Shown piece after piece: positions 10,268-25,459 of a stretch of 64,000 nucleotides of DNA. The stretch covers positions 152,944,445 through 153,008,444 of the forward strand of contig CM043950.1 of NCBI GenBank assembly GCA_014529385.2. The letters are read 5' to 3'. Every line of letters begins with the position of its first letter. Positions within the stretch are counted from its first letter, which is position 1. The DNA comes from Adiantum capillus-veneris. Its lineage: Eukaryota; Streptophyta; Polypodiopsida; Polypodiales; Pteridaceae. The translations under genes were made by a program, and so were the position numbers. The notes under the pieces were generated by a model. It saw nothing but the letters and a program-made list of their open reading frames with translations. It was not told the DNA's origin and searched no databases.

Positions 10268-11450
10268 TCAATTCTCCATCCTTGTGCTCACCACAACTTC
10301 ATCCACTTTGAATCTATACTCGGGAGACGTTTCATCAAGAAACTCAAGAGATTCTCTAACATCATTTAGTCTCCAATTTGTTGTTACTATCAAGCTTCTA
10401 TACTCGGTGTGTGGATGGACTATGACCTTTAGTTCAAACTCTGGACAATTTTCCTCAGAGTCAAGAGGAACCCAGCTACCTAATTTGCTTCTCCATCTCC
10501 TATAGTCGTAGCCCAGAACTAATGATTGACGACATAGTTGATATGAGATAGACATAGAATTTGGGTTACTCTACAACTAATATTATCACCAATATGGAAA
10601 GTTTCTTTGGTGCTCCATCCGTCTCCAAGTACATTATCCACTTCAGTCATAGAAAGTCTTCTATTAATCCACATCGTCTTTGTCCTATGCAAGTCCATTG
10701 TTTTGAAACATGCCACAAAGACATTATAGGCAAGAACCATTGAACTTTAATCCTTCTTGATATCCTGCCCGGAGACATAGCTTTAAGGATGTCTTCTTTG
10801 ATCTTGGATTTTAAGCTTGATATAGTACATGCATCAAGAGCTTCCCAGTCAAGTGAACTTATGGTGGGAACGGGTAACTGATGTAGTTCTCCATATGCAC
10901 CTTTTTGTGATGGAACTTTGTATTCTGCAAAATAGACAAACAAATCCATTGTTTTGTAAAAGGAAGGTGGCTTGTCAGCATACATAGCATCTGCAATCCC
11001 TTTATGCATTGCTTTGAACGTCCCACTTAGACTCTCCACAGGCTTCCATTCCACAGCTGTTGAAGTAAATATATCTGGAATGGAATCAAAAAATGAGAAA
11101 AACAATGGGATAATGAAAAATTCACTGTATCAAATAAAAGTTCTTTTTGTACTTACAGTAAGAATGCAGTGTGGGATGTTCTTCCCAGTCTAACACCATA
11201 TTATATACACATGTTGAACCTTAGCTAGCCAGCCATTGTCGGTCACTTTGAAAGCAAGAACGCGACCTTTTCAATAGTTTTTTACTTTATCGCGTTTAGT
11301 TCTCTCCACTCTGTGTACACCTTTGCATGAAGGAAGCATTATTACCTAGTCATTCACACGATAAGATATGGGGTTCCAAAGACCATCCTCTCTAACATTA
11401 TGAAAGTCACAAGAAGTTATGTTATGTGAAGGACGTGCAAAAGATGCCAT
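10268..11450 (-). pseudogene. gene C: unknown protein, two exons, frameshifted
   Basis: A minus-strand ATG at 11450 (MASFARPSHNITS) begins exon 1, which ends at 11157. An 82-bp intron (11075-11156, GTAAGT...CATTCCAG) leads into exon 2, which reads IFTSTAVEWKPVESLSG. The second exon changes frame twice (near 10740 and 10555) and ends at 10268. Stops in exon 1 (TAG, TGA) fit C to T changes. Phrases such as GRVLAFKVTDNGWLAKVQH and LGDGWSTKETFHIGDN suggest a folded domain, but I recognise no family. It lies tail to tail with the H3-Ulp1 gene, only 286 bp away, and shows the same exon style and decay, so it may belong to the same mobile unit. Confidence 0.45.
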
Positions 11451-11896
11451 GGAAACTCAGAGATTAGAGAAGAAGAAAGAAAATATAGACGAAAAGACTT
11501 AAACCTCTCACAAACTAGAGAGAGAGTGAGAAAGGTATACGTTTGAAAAAAGTAGATGATTTGTCATTAATGCCCTTGTTTTGAGAGCCTTCTGACATAG
11601 ATTTCGTATCTTTTGACAACACTTTTGTGAAATATAAAATAGAATAAAATATGAGACTTCATTACTTTGAGCCCGCAAATTTAATGAGCTCTCTCGCCGA
11701 AAGCACCCAAATATAGCAGTTTCAGCCTTATGATCAAGACATTTAGCGGTTCTCCGTCAAAATAGGACCACCAAAACCCACAATAGAGGAGACAAGAGTG
11801 CCATGCTTTTGTATACATGTCAAATAACTATTGGACTATTCCTTAATCCTTAGATTAACAAACAACCCATTTTGAGTCGTTTTTGGCCCTAATGCT
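11451..11896. other. intergenic, no feature seen
   Basis: AT-rich; short GA runs only. No element end or reading frame recognised. Confidence 0.4.
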
Positions 11897-12360
11897 CAGT
11901 CAAAGACTACAGTAGGTAGTTGTGAGCAGGAATCCAATCTATAGACAAGAAAATACGACCTAACAACGCTCAACCTAACAGGAATTATAAATATTGGGTC
12001 CATTAAAGCCTATAGACAAAAATCTCTTCCCAGGAGAACCTTGTGTTTAGGACGTGTGTGTTGTTGTATTAAACTTATACTTATACACAAGCAAACATAA
12101 AAGTTCAAAAGACAGCTAGTTTAGACAAAGAACAAAGATTAGCACGAAAATGACTTAGTCTTAGCTTCATTTTTGTACGTTAAAGTGAGAATGAAGTATC
12201 ATTCCAATGCATTTCTACATGAGATATTCAAAAAATAAGGTTCTACAGTAGAGGAAGCCGGGTTAGCCGAATACATCCTAAGTAAGATAGAATCCTCACT
12301 TTCATCCATATAAAAATGATAACATGTTAGCCTTGGATGTGTTTTACAAGAGTCAATGGA
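11897..12360. repeat. dispersed repeat block a, copy 1
   Basis: It matches 16515-17005 along most of its length in direct orientation. For example, both hold GGAATCCAATCTATAGA, ATAAATATTGGGTCC and GTTCTACAGTAGAGGAAGCC. No coding potential seen. It is part of a larger duplicated non-coding element of unknown class. Confidence 0.75.
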
Positions 12361-14078
<1,718 letters not shown>

Positions 14079-14150
14079 GCATATGGGTATGTATCTATAT
14101 ATCGGTTAGGTAGGTAGGTAAAGGAGGTCAGTACAGGGTTGAGTGAAAAT

Positions 14151-14152
<2 letters not shown>

Positions 14153-14187
<35 letters not shown>
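14153..14187. repeat. (TG)n microsatellite
   Basis: Seventeen uninterrupted TG units. Confidence 0.97.
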
Positions 14188-14188
<1 letters not shown>

Positions 14189-14214
14189 TGAATCTTTTTC
14201 TTAAAATCTGCTAG

Positions 14215-15275
14215 TCATGTCCTACTTAAAATCTTTTTAAGTCATACCCACCATCCATGTAGTGCTAAATATCAACAAGTATCAACAAATGATCTAAAGT
14301 TTTAAATGTTTTTCCAGATCAGATGGCCATTACCCTCCTGATTGGCCATTACCCTCCTGATTAAGTATAAAGTGTGTTTTTCAAATTCATTTTAAGTTGT
14401 GATCAAAAGTCCATCACCCCTTCTGATCCAAGTGAGATTTTTATAATAGGTTGTATTAAGGTTATCAATTATCCCAATTTTTAAAATAAATTATATATTT
14501 ATTGATTAGATAAAGTTTTGATTGGAAGGGCATCACCCCTTCTGATCTAAGTGTTTTACCCATTTTTTTACCCCAAAGAAGTCGTGAAGCCTTTTTGTCA
14601 AACCATTTCCAATTTTCAGAGCTCTTTTTGAAACAATAACTAAAATCCAAGATTTGACTCATGTGTCATAGGCATGATTATTATCCAACTAGTGCAAACA
14701 AGATGATTTGTAAATCTATTAAGCCTGAGTGATCAATAAAGGCCAAAATTGAAACTTTAATTGACAGACATAATTAAGCAATACAGTATCTTTCAAAATT
14801 TTCTTGAAGCAGTAGACATTACCAATGTCAGAGTTCCCGACCCACAAGAAGTACCCAGAATCCCCAAAAAACCCAAAAGTAACCAGTTTTTTTCAACAAC
14901 GTACAGTAGTGCTAAAACGGAAAAGGCCAGAAGCAATCAGCTACCCTTCCTTGGTGCTGGTTCCTATCCTAGCATAGTTTTGTTTCAAAAATTCAATGCA
15001 ATATATGTGATTAGTTTTAGGAACCCCAAGTATGCACCATAGTTTAGCTTAATTTGAAATAAAAAATACCCTTTACAATCCTAGAGAGAAAATTTGATTG
15101 TTTTTAATTCTATCAACAAAACATAATTAGGAAAGCTTAATAACACTGATTCAACTAAGAATTTTGAGCCAGCAAACATATTTAATCAAAATCATATTAT
15201 TTATAAAGGCAGGAAAAAGGTATCAGCCCAATCCTTCTATTACTAAGCCCATCTAGAAAGAACTCAAATTAGACA
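14215..15275. repeat. dispersed repeat blocks b and c, copy 1
   Basis: Direct, diverged match to 17015-18075 in the same order. Shared strings include CCATCCATGTAGTG, CACCCCTTCTGATC and CAATATATGTGATTAG. A third partial copy of block c lies at about 18800-18965. No coding potential. Confidence 0.75.
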
Positions 15276-15289
15276 TATCCTCTAATTTT

Positions 15290-16100
<811 letters not shown>

Positions 16101-16514
16101 AAGCGCATCCATCCTTACCCGGGCATCATACTCAATGTTAAGACAGTAGGCCCATTGAGTATGGGCCTACTACCTCATCGAGTTGATGAGAGTAGAATAG
16201 TCAAGTCTGAATCCAAAGAGATGTATCATATCCAAACAATCCATGAGTCTCATCGGAGCTATAAGCGACAATATCAACAGAGAGGATTATACTCCAACTG
16301 GAGTTTTAAGGTTTTGTTAGCCAGTATAAGATAGTATGGAAGTTGTTCATAGTCAGTCGTAGCAATTGTCCATGCTTTAATCAGTTGTCATGGATAATAC
16401 TCAGGCAAACCGTTCATCCAAGAGTAGTCCATTTGCAGGTAAAATGTTCCCCAAATCATCAAAATCAAAGTAATTACACATAAGTAGGTAACTTTGGATT
16501 AATCTGTAACCTAA

Positions 16515-18075
16515 AATCAACTCAATCAAAGACTACAGTAGCTGTGAGCAGGAATCCAATCTATAGAAAAGAAAATATGACCTAACAACGGTCAACATAA
16601 CAGGAATTATAAATATTGGGTCCATCAAAGCCTATAGACAAAAATCTCTTTCCTGGAGAACCTTGTGTTTAGGATGTGTATGTTGCTAAATTAAACTTAC
16701 ACTTATACAAGCAAGCATAAAAGTTCAAAAGACAACTAGCTTTAGACAAAGAACAAAGATTAGCAAAAAAATGACTCAGTCTTAGCTTCATTTTTGTACG
16801 TAAAAGTGAGAATGAAGTATCATTCCAGTGCATTTATACATGAGATATTCAAAAAATAAGGTTCTACAGTAGAGGAAGCCAGCTTCTTCACAGTCCGGAC
16901 AGCAGCTAAGCCAAAAAGATCCTAAGTAAAGATAGAGTCTCACCTGCATCCATATAAAAACGATATCATGTTAGCCTTGAATACGTATTACACGTGTCAA
17001 TATACATATTAGTTGCTATCCATGTTCTACTTGAAACCTTTTAAACTTATACCTATCATCCATGTAGTGTTAAATATCAACAAGTATCCGTTCTCAGGAC
17101 AAATGATCTGCAGTTGTCATTTTTTTTGAGATCAGTACATACCCCTCCTGATTAAATAAAAAGTGTGTTTTTTTAATTCCTTTTAAGGTGTGATCAAAAA
17201 GCCATCACCCCTTCTGATCCAAGTGAGATCTTTATAATAAGTTGTATCAAGGTTAGTAGTTATCCCAAATTTTTAAGAAATTTTATTTATTTATTAATTA
17301 GATTAAGCTCTAATCAAGAAGGCCATCGCCCCTTCTGATCTAGTGTTGTACCCATTTTTTACCCCAAAGATGTCAAGAAATGAAGCCTTTTTGTCAAACC
17401 ATTTTTTGTTTTTTTTAGGGTTTTACTAAACATGAATTAAAATCTAAGATTAACATGTGTCACAGGCATGATCAATTATCCAACTAGTACAAACAAGAGG
17501 ATTTGTAAATCTATTCAATATGAGTGTTCAATAAAGTCGGAGTTGAAACTTTAACTGACAGGCATAATTAAGCAAAACAGTATCTTTCCAAAAAAATTCT
17601 GAAGCAGTAGATAATACCAATGTGGGTGGTCCCAAGCAACAAGTAACCAGAATCCGAAAAAAAATATCCAAAAGTAACCTTTTTTTTTTCAACAACTCAC
17701 AGTAGTGCTAAAACTTAAAAATTTAGAAGCAACCGACTGCCTTTCCTTGGTTTTAGTTTTTATCGGACATAGTTTTGTTTCAAAAATTCTGTGCAATATA
17801 TGTGATTAGTTTTTGGAACTCCAAGTATGCACCATAGTTTAGCTTGATCTAAAATAAAGCATACCCTTTATAATCCGAAAAGGAGAATTTGATTGTTTTT
17901 ATGTCTATCAACAAAACATAAGTAGGAAAGCTTAATAGCACTAAATCACCTAAGCATTCAAAGCCAACAAAAATATTTAATCAAAATTGTATTATTCAAA
18001 AAGGCACGCAAAAGATATCAGGCCAATACTTGTATTACTAAGGCCATCCAAAAAGAACTCCAATTAGACCTATCA
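16515..18075. repeat. dispersed repeat blocks a, b and c, copy 2
   Basis: Block a (16515-17005) and blocks b/c (17015-18075) lie directly next to each other here, whereas in copy 1 they are about 1.9 kb apart. The sequence differs from copy 1 by scattered substitutions and small indels. No open frame. Confidence 0.75.
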
Positions 18076-19444
18076 TAGGGTGGAGTCAAATCTGAGCTTC
18101 ATTCATAGAGTTAAAACAAGCTTTTTTGTGCCAAAAATTTCCGACAAATGTGAGTCTTGTCAGCTTTGACAACTAGCGGGCATGGTTTAGTTAAACCAAA
18201 ACCACATCCAGACTCATCAACCACAGCAAAACTAACCAACCATCTCAAATATTGTCCCGAAGGGAGTGAGAGTATCTAAAAGATCAAACCAAATGATGCT
18301 TTGAAGACCATATCACATTGTAAAGAGAATATCACAGCAGCCATCCCTCATGTGGTATCACTAAAAAGAGACCAGTAAAGCAAAGTATAAACACTGCAAA
18401 AGTGACGAGTAAAACAAAGTATAAGAAGAATCACTAAAAAAAAAAACCAAAGTAGAATCAGTCATAGCTTCAAAAACAAAATAATAATGTCTATTTGTAT
18501 GATCAAGCAAGGGAGACTAGTAATACTTAGAAAATCAGTCCAAGACAAAGTTCCAACCCTAAGTCGTAATCCAGTTCATCAAATCTAAAGCCAATTGTAT
18601 TTCCATAATATTAAACCAGGTCAAGCCATAATGTGGTTTACTTAACAAGACTTAGCTCAACAAAAAGAAAGCAATATAATTGCTTTCTTTTTAGGAGCCC
18701 AAAGTCATCTTTAGAATTGAATTGATCTTGGTAACTACCCCATCCTAGAATTAAACCTTTCTTGGTTGTAAACCATGCATTAGGCAAGTTATGGGCCAAG
18801 AGTCACCAAAGTATGCACCATTGGCTAGCTAGGTTTGAGATGAAACACCCCCTTTATAGCATAAAAGGGCTATGCAAACAGTTTTATAAGTCTATCATCA
18901 AAATGATACCAAGTAGGAAAGCCTAACAGCTCCATATTAGCCAGGTATTCCGAGCCAGCAAGTGGCCAACATCATCTTAAAAAACTTCTTTAAAAAAAAC
19001 AAAATTGAGCAGAACCAATGAGAAGGAGCCCACCATTGTTCAATCAATCTCATGGAGTTATTATCAATAAGTTGGAGCAAACAAAGCCCGGTTTAGCTCA
19101 ACCTTTTCATAAAAAAATAGTGACAAACCACTGTAATGTAATCAAGAGAGTGCCAAATTTCTCGAGCTCATAAAGCATCAATACCTAAATATTGGAAAAA
19201 AATCAAAATCGATATATTTCAAGGGAATTTCCCTACCATTAGCAGTTCGGCAATAATCTGACCAGCAAAAATCAGAAACCAAAAAAAAGCATGAGATTGT
19301 TTAAAGACACTTCGGCACAAACCTACACGGCATAAGGGTTCTCAAACTAGACAATTTCAAAGTATCCACACGGCACAGTGAACAACCCTTACTCACAAAA
19401 CAGAAGATAGTAATACATAAAGCAAGGCAAAGTGAGGGATAAGA
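18076..19444. other. non-coding sequence inside copy 2, with third partial block c
   Basis: This segment separates blocks c and d in copy 2 and is absent from copy 1. About 18800-18965 repeats block c a third time (GCACCATTGGCTAGC, AAATGATACCAAGTAGGAAAG). The rest shows no recognisable feature. Confidence 0.45.
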
Positions 19445-19960
19445 GGATCCCTCACTTGTTATTTTAAATAGGTTGCAAAGCGCAGTCCGATTAGCCAATA
19501 CCGAGTGAGACCCACCGATTGTGCTTACCATCTTGGCCCAAAGACCAAGTCAAAGCTTCCAGAATCGGCACCCATACCAAGTATGCAAGGAGCACCTCTA
19601 CCATATCCAGCCAGTATGAGCCCTTAGCAATGGCGGGGGGGGGGGGGGGAGCAGAGATAGCATTACTACGTAAGCGAGGAGAGCGCCAATAAGGAGTCTC
19701 AGACGCTCGGGAGGGATGATCCCATTCAAGAGCATGTACCACATTATTCCACGATTATTAAGTCTATTACAAGTTTGTTTTAGGAGAGTATTCCCACAAC
19801 TGAAAGATATCAACTCAACACAAGTATGTTTAGGGGTGAGTTCCACCCAATGCAAACCAACCAAAGATCATTACTTCAACCATAATAGTGCAGGACGGGG
19901 TTTGACCCCATAGAAGAGCTATGGGGTTTGGTCCAGAAGAGGGGAGAGATTCAGAGAAGT
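19445..19960. repeat. dispersed repeat block d, copy 2
   Basis: Direct match to 15290-15945, with a 15-base G homopolymer at 19635-19649 in place of the (GA)n tract. Confidence 0.75.
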
Positions 19961-20018
19961 GGATGGCCACCCAGAGGATAGGGTGAAGTTATAAATAGTG
20001 TTGTAGATGGGAGCCCAA

Positions 20019-20112
20019 AATAAGAGGGTGTAATTTTTGGGCGAGCAATTTCTGGCGAGCACTTTTTAAGAATTGGGCGATTGGATTCCCAAAAGAAGAG
20101 ATAATCTACCCA

Positions 20113-20173
<61 letters not shown>
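20019..20173 (+). repeat. dispersed repeat end with (TC)n tail
   Basis: TTTTTGGGCGAGCAATTTCTGG and following bases match, in inverted orientation, 53000-53095 next to the LINE relic. Both copies continue through a GAGATA/ATATCTC spacer into a dinucleotide tract (here (TC)n at 20115-20173). Probably a truncated 3' end of a non-LTR element; inference. Confidence 0.5.
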
Positions 20174-20176
<3 letters not shown>

Positions 20177-20352
20177 CAACTAAAATTTGATTGTCGGTTC
20201 ACGGCCAGTTTACATTCAAACAAAAAACACCATGGATGCATTCAATACACTATTAATAAAACAAACAGAAGTTCCTTACACACAATTATGGTTTATTTCA
20301 TATAGCAAACCCCAAATCTATGCTCCATTGAATCAAAAGTAAATACATATGG

Positions 20353-20355
<3 letters not shown>

Positions 20356-20387
<32 letters not shown>
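20356..20387. repeat. G homopolymer of 32 bases
   Basis: GGGGA followed by 32 uninterrupted G. Length may be imprecise in the assembly. Confidence 0.9.
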
Positions 20388-20388
<1 letters not shown>

Positions 20389-20505
20389 TACATCATGGGT
20401 GAGGTGGATGAAAGAAGGGCGGTGGGGGGCCATATGCTCTGGGAGGAAACAAAGGTCGTGCCAACGGGGATAGTGCACCAAATGGTGGGGGAACTCCTCC
20501 AAATG

Positions 20506-20970
20506 TCAAACCGTATGAACTATATGTGGTGGGGTTTTATTTAGTGAAAGAGGCAATGGATCAACTCCGGGCGGGGCCTCAGATGTGGAGGCAATGAATG
20601 CACTAGGAGACGGCGATCCAGTTGCACGCCATGCCAAAATTGGGGCCGTGAGAGTGGGATAACGAGCTGCTACTGCCCCACCCTGACTCCTGAGTGGTGT
20701 CGGGAAAGGTGGCTCCAACTGATGAAGCTGCTCTGTCACCTACTTCGATTGCTCAGTTACCTGAGCTCTGACACTCCTATGAAACATCAATGTCGAGCCT
20801 AAATCGGAAGGTGGGCGTTGAGCTGGCTCTAGACAAGCACTAAAAATTGACCAATCCTTCTCAAACTGATGCAATGCCTGCGTAGTAGTAAACATTGAGC
20901 TGCCAATGTTCCCACCAAGGCCAAAAATTGCAACCCTGCCCACGCTTCCTTTGCTGCTAGCCGTGCACAC
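20506..20970 (-). pseudogene. hypothetical Pro/Ser-rich coding remnant
   Basis: One minus-strand frame runs from 20970 to 20506 with a single TAG at 20740-20742. The first half has FEKDWSIFSACLEPAQRPP; the second is rich in Pro, Ser and Ala. It lies downstream of, and on the same strand as, the ParB-like gene and could be a further exon of it, but no splice link was established. No domain recognised. Low complexity means chance openness cannot be excluded. Confidence 0.25.
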
Positions 20971-20987
20971 GCCGGGAAAATTTATAG

Positions 20988-21735
20988 CAGCCCTTCCTAC
21001 GGAAGGACATGTTGTTCGAGTGGCCCTGCCCCAAGGAAGGGCTTATTTTTTGAAGCCCTTCCTAGGGAAGGGCAACCTCTCAAAGTTCCATGCAAAGATT
21101 AAGCATGCCAATGCTTGGAATTGGGACTTTTGGAGTTGTACCTGGAGGATGTTCTATGGACTTTGAGAGTAGCTAATAAATATGGAATTTGATTTTGAAG
21201 GTTTTTCAAACATGTAGTGACATGCACCTTAGCAGTTAGAAGTTATGGTATGTTTTTTATTATATGGAATTTTTAGCGCGTTGGGCATATTATAGAGGTA
21301 GCAAAGCACTAGGACTAGAGTTTGAAGTTTGAACTTAAAAGTTAAGGTATGTTTTTTATTATATGGAATTTTTAGCGCGTTGGGCATATTATAGAGGTAG
21401 CAACGCACTAGGACTAGAGTTTGAAGTTTGAACTTAAAAGTTCAATCACTCACAAGTTTTCTGGCAAGAGCAACGGGCGACTCGAGTGACAAATCTTAAA
21501 TCTCGAGTCTCTCGTCGACTAGTTGTTGGTTGACAGTTTTCTTAAAAGTTTTAATTGTTCAAAAACACATGTTTTTGGTTAGTTAAAATGCAATCATGAA
21601 AAAAAAAATTAACAAAGATTTGATCAGAAGGGTAGGGAAAATTTTGCCCTTCATTTTGAAGGTCGAAATGCCAGACAGACCTTCCCATGGGATGGGCACT
21701 CTTGAAAATTTTCCTTCCCTAGGATGGGTAAGGGT
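20988..21735. mobile_element. candidate fold-back / MITE-like element
   Basis: Both ends carry clusters of CCTTCC and its inverse: GCCCTTCCTAGGGAAGGGC (arms of 8 around TAG) near 21053-21071 and CCTTCCCATGGGATGGGC / CCTTCCCTAGGATGGG near 21680-21728. No coding region lies between, only a 99-bp tandem duplication. The boundaries and the element nature are inferred; no target duplication was confirmed. Confidence 0.3.
21242..21441. repeat. 99-bp direct tandem duplication
   Basis: GGTATGTTTTTTATTATATG starts at 21247 and again at 21346. The two units differ at only about two positions, so the duplication is recent. Confidence 0.95.
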
Positions 21736-21899
21736 GTCCTGCAATTTTCAGACCTGGTCCCCACTCCTACAAAACAATCCAACTCAGCATCTCCCATGTC
21801 CGTGAAGGTACCTAGTAGCCATCTACCAAAAAAAATAATCTTTAGATTTGTTATACCAATAATTTTATAGGAACATGAAGAAAAACTTCCAAAAAGTTT

Positions 21900-24800
21900 C
21901 TACCACCTGGCAAACGCTGGACTCCTCTCAACACCTCTACGATAAGGCCTGCCCATATTATCAAGCGTCCACTGTGTCGAATCTGAACCTGGTAGCTTCT
22001 CCCACAACATGTCATCATCTGCAAAGAAGCCACGTACATTTGTTGCAATCTCTCCATCCGCTCGATCATACCTCAGAAGCCGACACTCACCGGTTCTAGG
22101 GGGTGAAAAAATGACCAGCACCAAAGTACCAATCTATGAATAACAGTAAAGCGTTGTTATTTTGAAATGCAAACATCGAAGTTACTATTCAGTATCAAAA
22201 CAAAAAATAGCATACCCCCCCTCTACATAGTCCTGAACAGTCGTGCAACTAGACTCCGGCAGCCGTATGTACAATATCCTCAACAACTAGAAACGAGCTC
22301 CCTCTACCTTTGAAGTGACAATGGACAGATGTTCTGCACGACATGTCGCCACAACCATGCCATCAACCAAAAGAAACTCGGTTGCCAGAAGGAATGCAGC
22401 ATCCACGAGCTCACTATCCCATTGGTTTCATAAAGGAACCCCACCCATGCTAGTTGCATGTGGCCTAGTGTGTAAGGGAAAGGCCATATACATCAAACGT
22501 ACGCCACCCAATCTCAAGCTGGGATTCATCTGCCCTATTTCTGATAGAGAGCCCAAGAATCTATGTAGTGACTGCATAGAACTACATTCAATCTTTGTTA
22601 GCACTAAAATTATGGACATAACTTTGATTGTAAATTAGTGTGTCTTACCTGTCATTGCACAACACATCTGGAATAGCTTTTGCCAAGCACTTGACACTAG
22701 CATGCGCTGCAAGGTGGCGTGGCTCTACATGCATATCTATATGTAGCAACATAAGATCAAATATATCTTTCAAGCAATGCTAAAGAGAACAAGACAACAT
22801 TAACCATTTTCACGTACCTGGATGGTTTTCTCCCACAACTCTCGCCATGTCTGATAGGTCCTCTGCAGCCCTGCCATGTGATGGTGAACATGGAGGGAAC
22901 TCCTGTATGCCTTCTACTAGTCTTGGAGTGAAGGAAAGTGTCGGTACACTAAGGCTCATAGCACCAAGGCTATGAGCACTATCGTTGACTTCTGCAGAAT
23001 ACTCCTCAACCACATGCTCACTCTCACTATCACTGAAAACAACAGCCCTCTTTTTTCTCTTCCCACATTGCCGGTCAGTCAACGGTGCTTGCGGGTCTTT
23101 CTTTGAGACCTGTTTCTTTTTGTCTGGTTTCTTTGATGTGTTTGGAGATAGAGCATCCTCTATCACAACGGCTTTCTTCCGTGACGGAATATGCTCCGCT
23201 ATTAATTAAAAAGAACAGTTAGTGAGCCCATGTTGTATTGTTGTATGGCAAAGGTTAAAACTATATAGTATGATACCTATGTATAGCGCTTCCTCTTTGG
23301 GTGGGTACTTCTTGTCCGGGTAGTCCAGCCACCAAGGACACTAGAGCCACGCTCCCTTTGTCCGCAAGTCGTCTATCTACTCATCAAGATATAAGTCTGT
23401 CTTCTCTCTCTCTCCGACATGCACCATGCATCACTGGGGTGCTCGAGAATGGGGAAGACAAGAGCATCTCTCCACCATCTACAAGACAGACCACAATGTT
23501 TTGAGCCACCGAGAACAAGATTAGTGTATCCTACTACATTCTTAATTTGTCAATTAAAGATGTCAAACATGTACAACAAGCGTCGTGCCGTGCAAGCAAA
23601 GTGGGGTTGCTCTTCGGGATCCTGTGTGGACTTTATCCGAGGAGTCCACTTCTTGAAGGCCTCCTCAAAGTGATTCCGTCTGTATGTCAGTAATGTGTGG
23701 GCAAGTGTGCAACCATGCCTACTTTGAGCCTTCTCGTGTTGGATAGCAACATTATGATTCTCAGCCTCCATTTTCTTGGCCATCTCAAGCACTCCTGCAG
23801 CAAATAATAAGTCACAAGTTAGATTATCAACAAATTGCTAGCTCGTGCACATAATCACTAAATCTAACCTTTCCAATTGCCACCAATACACGTGATATCG
23901 AAGCCACGGGATCCAGGCCTTCTCCGTCAACCCTTTGCCATTCTCCTTCAAGGATGCATCAACACCTTAGAGAAAATCAATCAAGCTGCACTTCCTAACA
24001 AAGGAAAAGCAAGACTTATTTTTCATTGCTACATAACATCGAATGATTTAAATGACATTTACTTACTCTTTCGGGCTAATGCGTGCACGCACAACCTCTG
24101 CCACTCTCAAGGGTGTCATTTTGGTGGTCTTCTCATCCCAACCTGTAAATGATATACATTTCTGGAAAAAATTGTTGCCATTCTCTGGATTTGCAATGGT
24201 GGCTATCTCAAGCCCTTTTCGCGTGAAATATTGCTCCGTTTGAGATAGCGCTAGATTGATGCTTTCCTCGTATGCGTAAAGGTGCCAAATCGTAGTCAAA
24301 ACTCCCTTTTGATGGCAGCCCTTCCGTTTTACTACTATACATAGCATAGAACTCTTCCTATCATTTGCCAAGGACTCAATCAACATACACATAATAAGAT
24401 TTCGCAATCAAAATATATTCTCATTTAGCATTGGTTTAAAGCGTACCTTCCAAATGAGTTGCGCAAGGACAGCCATTGGCAATTTTAGCCACTTTGATTT
24501 GTTTGGACCCCTAAAATTCAAAGCCCTTTCTGCTGCCAAACATGCTCTTTCGGGAAATTTTTGCAAAAGTGAAGTAGGGTCTGCCAACCCTAGCTTTCTC
24601 ATCACACGAAAATATCATAAGCAGTTGTGTGAGGCACTGAAACCCTTGTGGCCATGTTTAACACTCGATTGTAATTTACATTGTCAAAAAAATAAGATGC
24701 ACTTACATTCGCAAAAAAACAGTTGGGCTTACCTATTGATCATTCCCAAAACCAATAGAAACTCCGTTGTCTCATGGGGTTGAAAATCAACAAGAACGCA

Positions 24801-25459
24801 CTCCACCTTTAGTGCCTTCTCAATTGGGATGTCATTCTCATTCATCCACCGCATCCATGCCTCCAATCTGTGATTACCATCCCAAACCACAAAGTACCTC
24901 TCGACCATGTGACTAAGCTCGGGGATTTGACGAAGTTCCTCATCCAAATCATATGACATTGCAAGATCTCTCGAAGGGTGACCACGACGAGAAAATTGCT
25001 TGTGATCCTCCCCAAGAATCCGTTCACTAACAATAAATCTTTCCATGGTTGGTTGGTAGCTTTTGTTTGCAATGGAGAGTTGCAAATCCACCACATGGTC
25101 ATCATGCATGCGGATGGCGGGGTTTGAAAGAAGTCGACATAGAGACAAGCATGGAAGTTTGCCATCGTATGGCGCTCTATGAGAATCCACCCAGCCCAAT
25201 GAAATGTGCTTGTCGACTATATTTTCAAATGCTTCATCTCTTACATCTTCAATTGTGGTAGCTGTTTCCACACGATGACTCAATCCTCCACTTGATTTTG
25301 TTGTTCCATCCACTCTGGTTATGATGGACACAATCCAATCTAAAGAACTCAAGGCTTGAGATTGTTCTCTTCAGTGTATCGCGGAGCGACTTCTTGCGAC
25401 GTAGTAACATCAACCTCATCCACAGCACCAGTATTTTTGGATTGATTTCTTGTTCTCAT
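21900..25459 (-). pseudogene. multi-exon gene with ParB-like N-terminal domain
   Basis: A minus-strand ATG at 25459 (MRTRNQSKNTG) begins exon 1, which ends at 24733. After a one-base shift near 25370 it reads through PCLSLCRLLSNPAIR to RYFVVWDGNHRLEAWMRW (about 24890-24840). A 'V.DGNHRLEA' block with an upstream parameter-like region is typical of the ParB/sulfiredoxin fold (GxHR motif). Exon 2 (24636-24067) includes MRKLGLADPTSLLQKF and TEQYFTRKGLEIAT, with TGA codons at 24615 and 24408. Further exons cover about 23950-23550 (GNWK then LEMAKKMEAEN), 23199-22816 (Lys-rich KKPDKKKQVSKK, then acidic), 22640-22270 (WDSELVDAAFLL, DGMVVATCRAEH, a methyltransferase-like pattern) and 22124-21900 (PPRTGECRLLRYDRADGE). 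Exon limits after exon 2 are approximate. The family and function are not established. Confidence 0.45.

Noticed and set aside
22315-24783. Plus-strand frames of 80-110 residues
   Set aside because: They are antisense to exons of the minus-strand ParB-like gene and show no domain.
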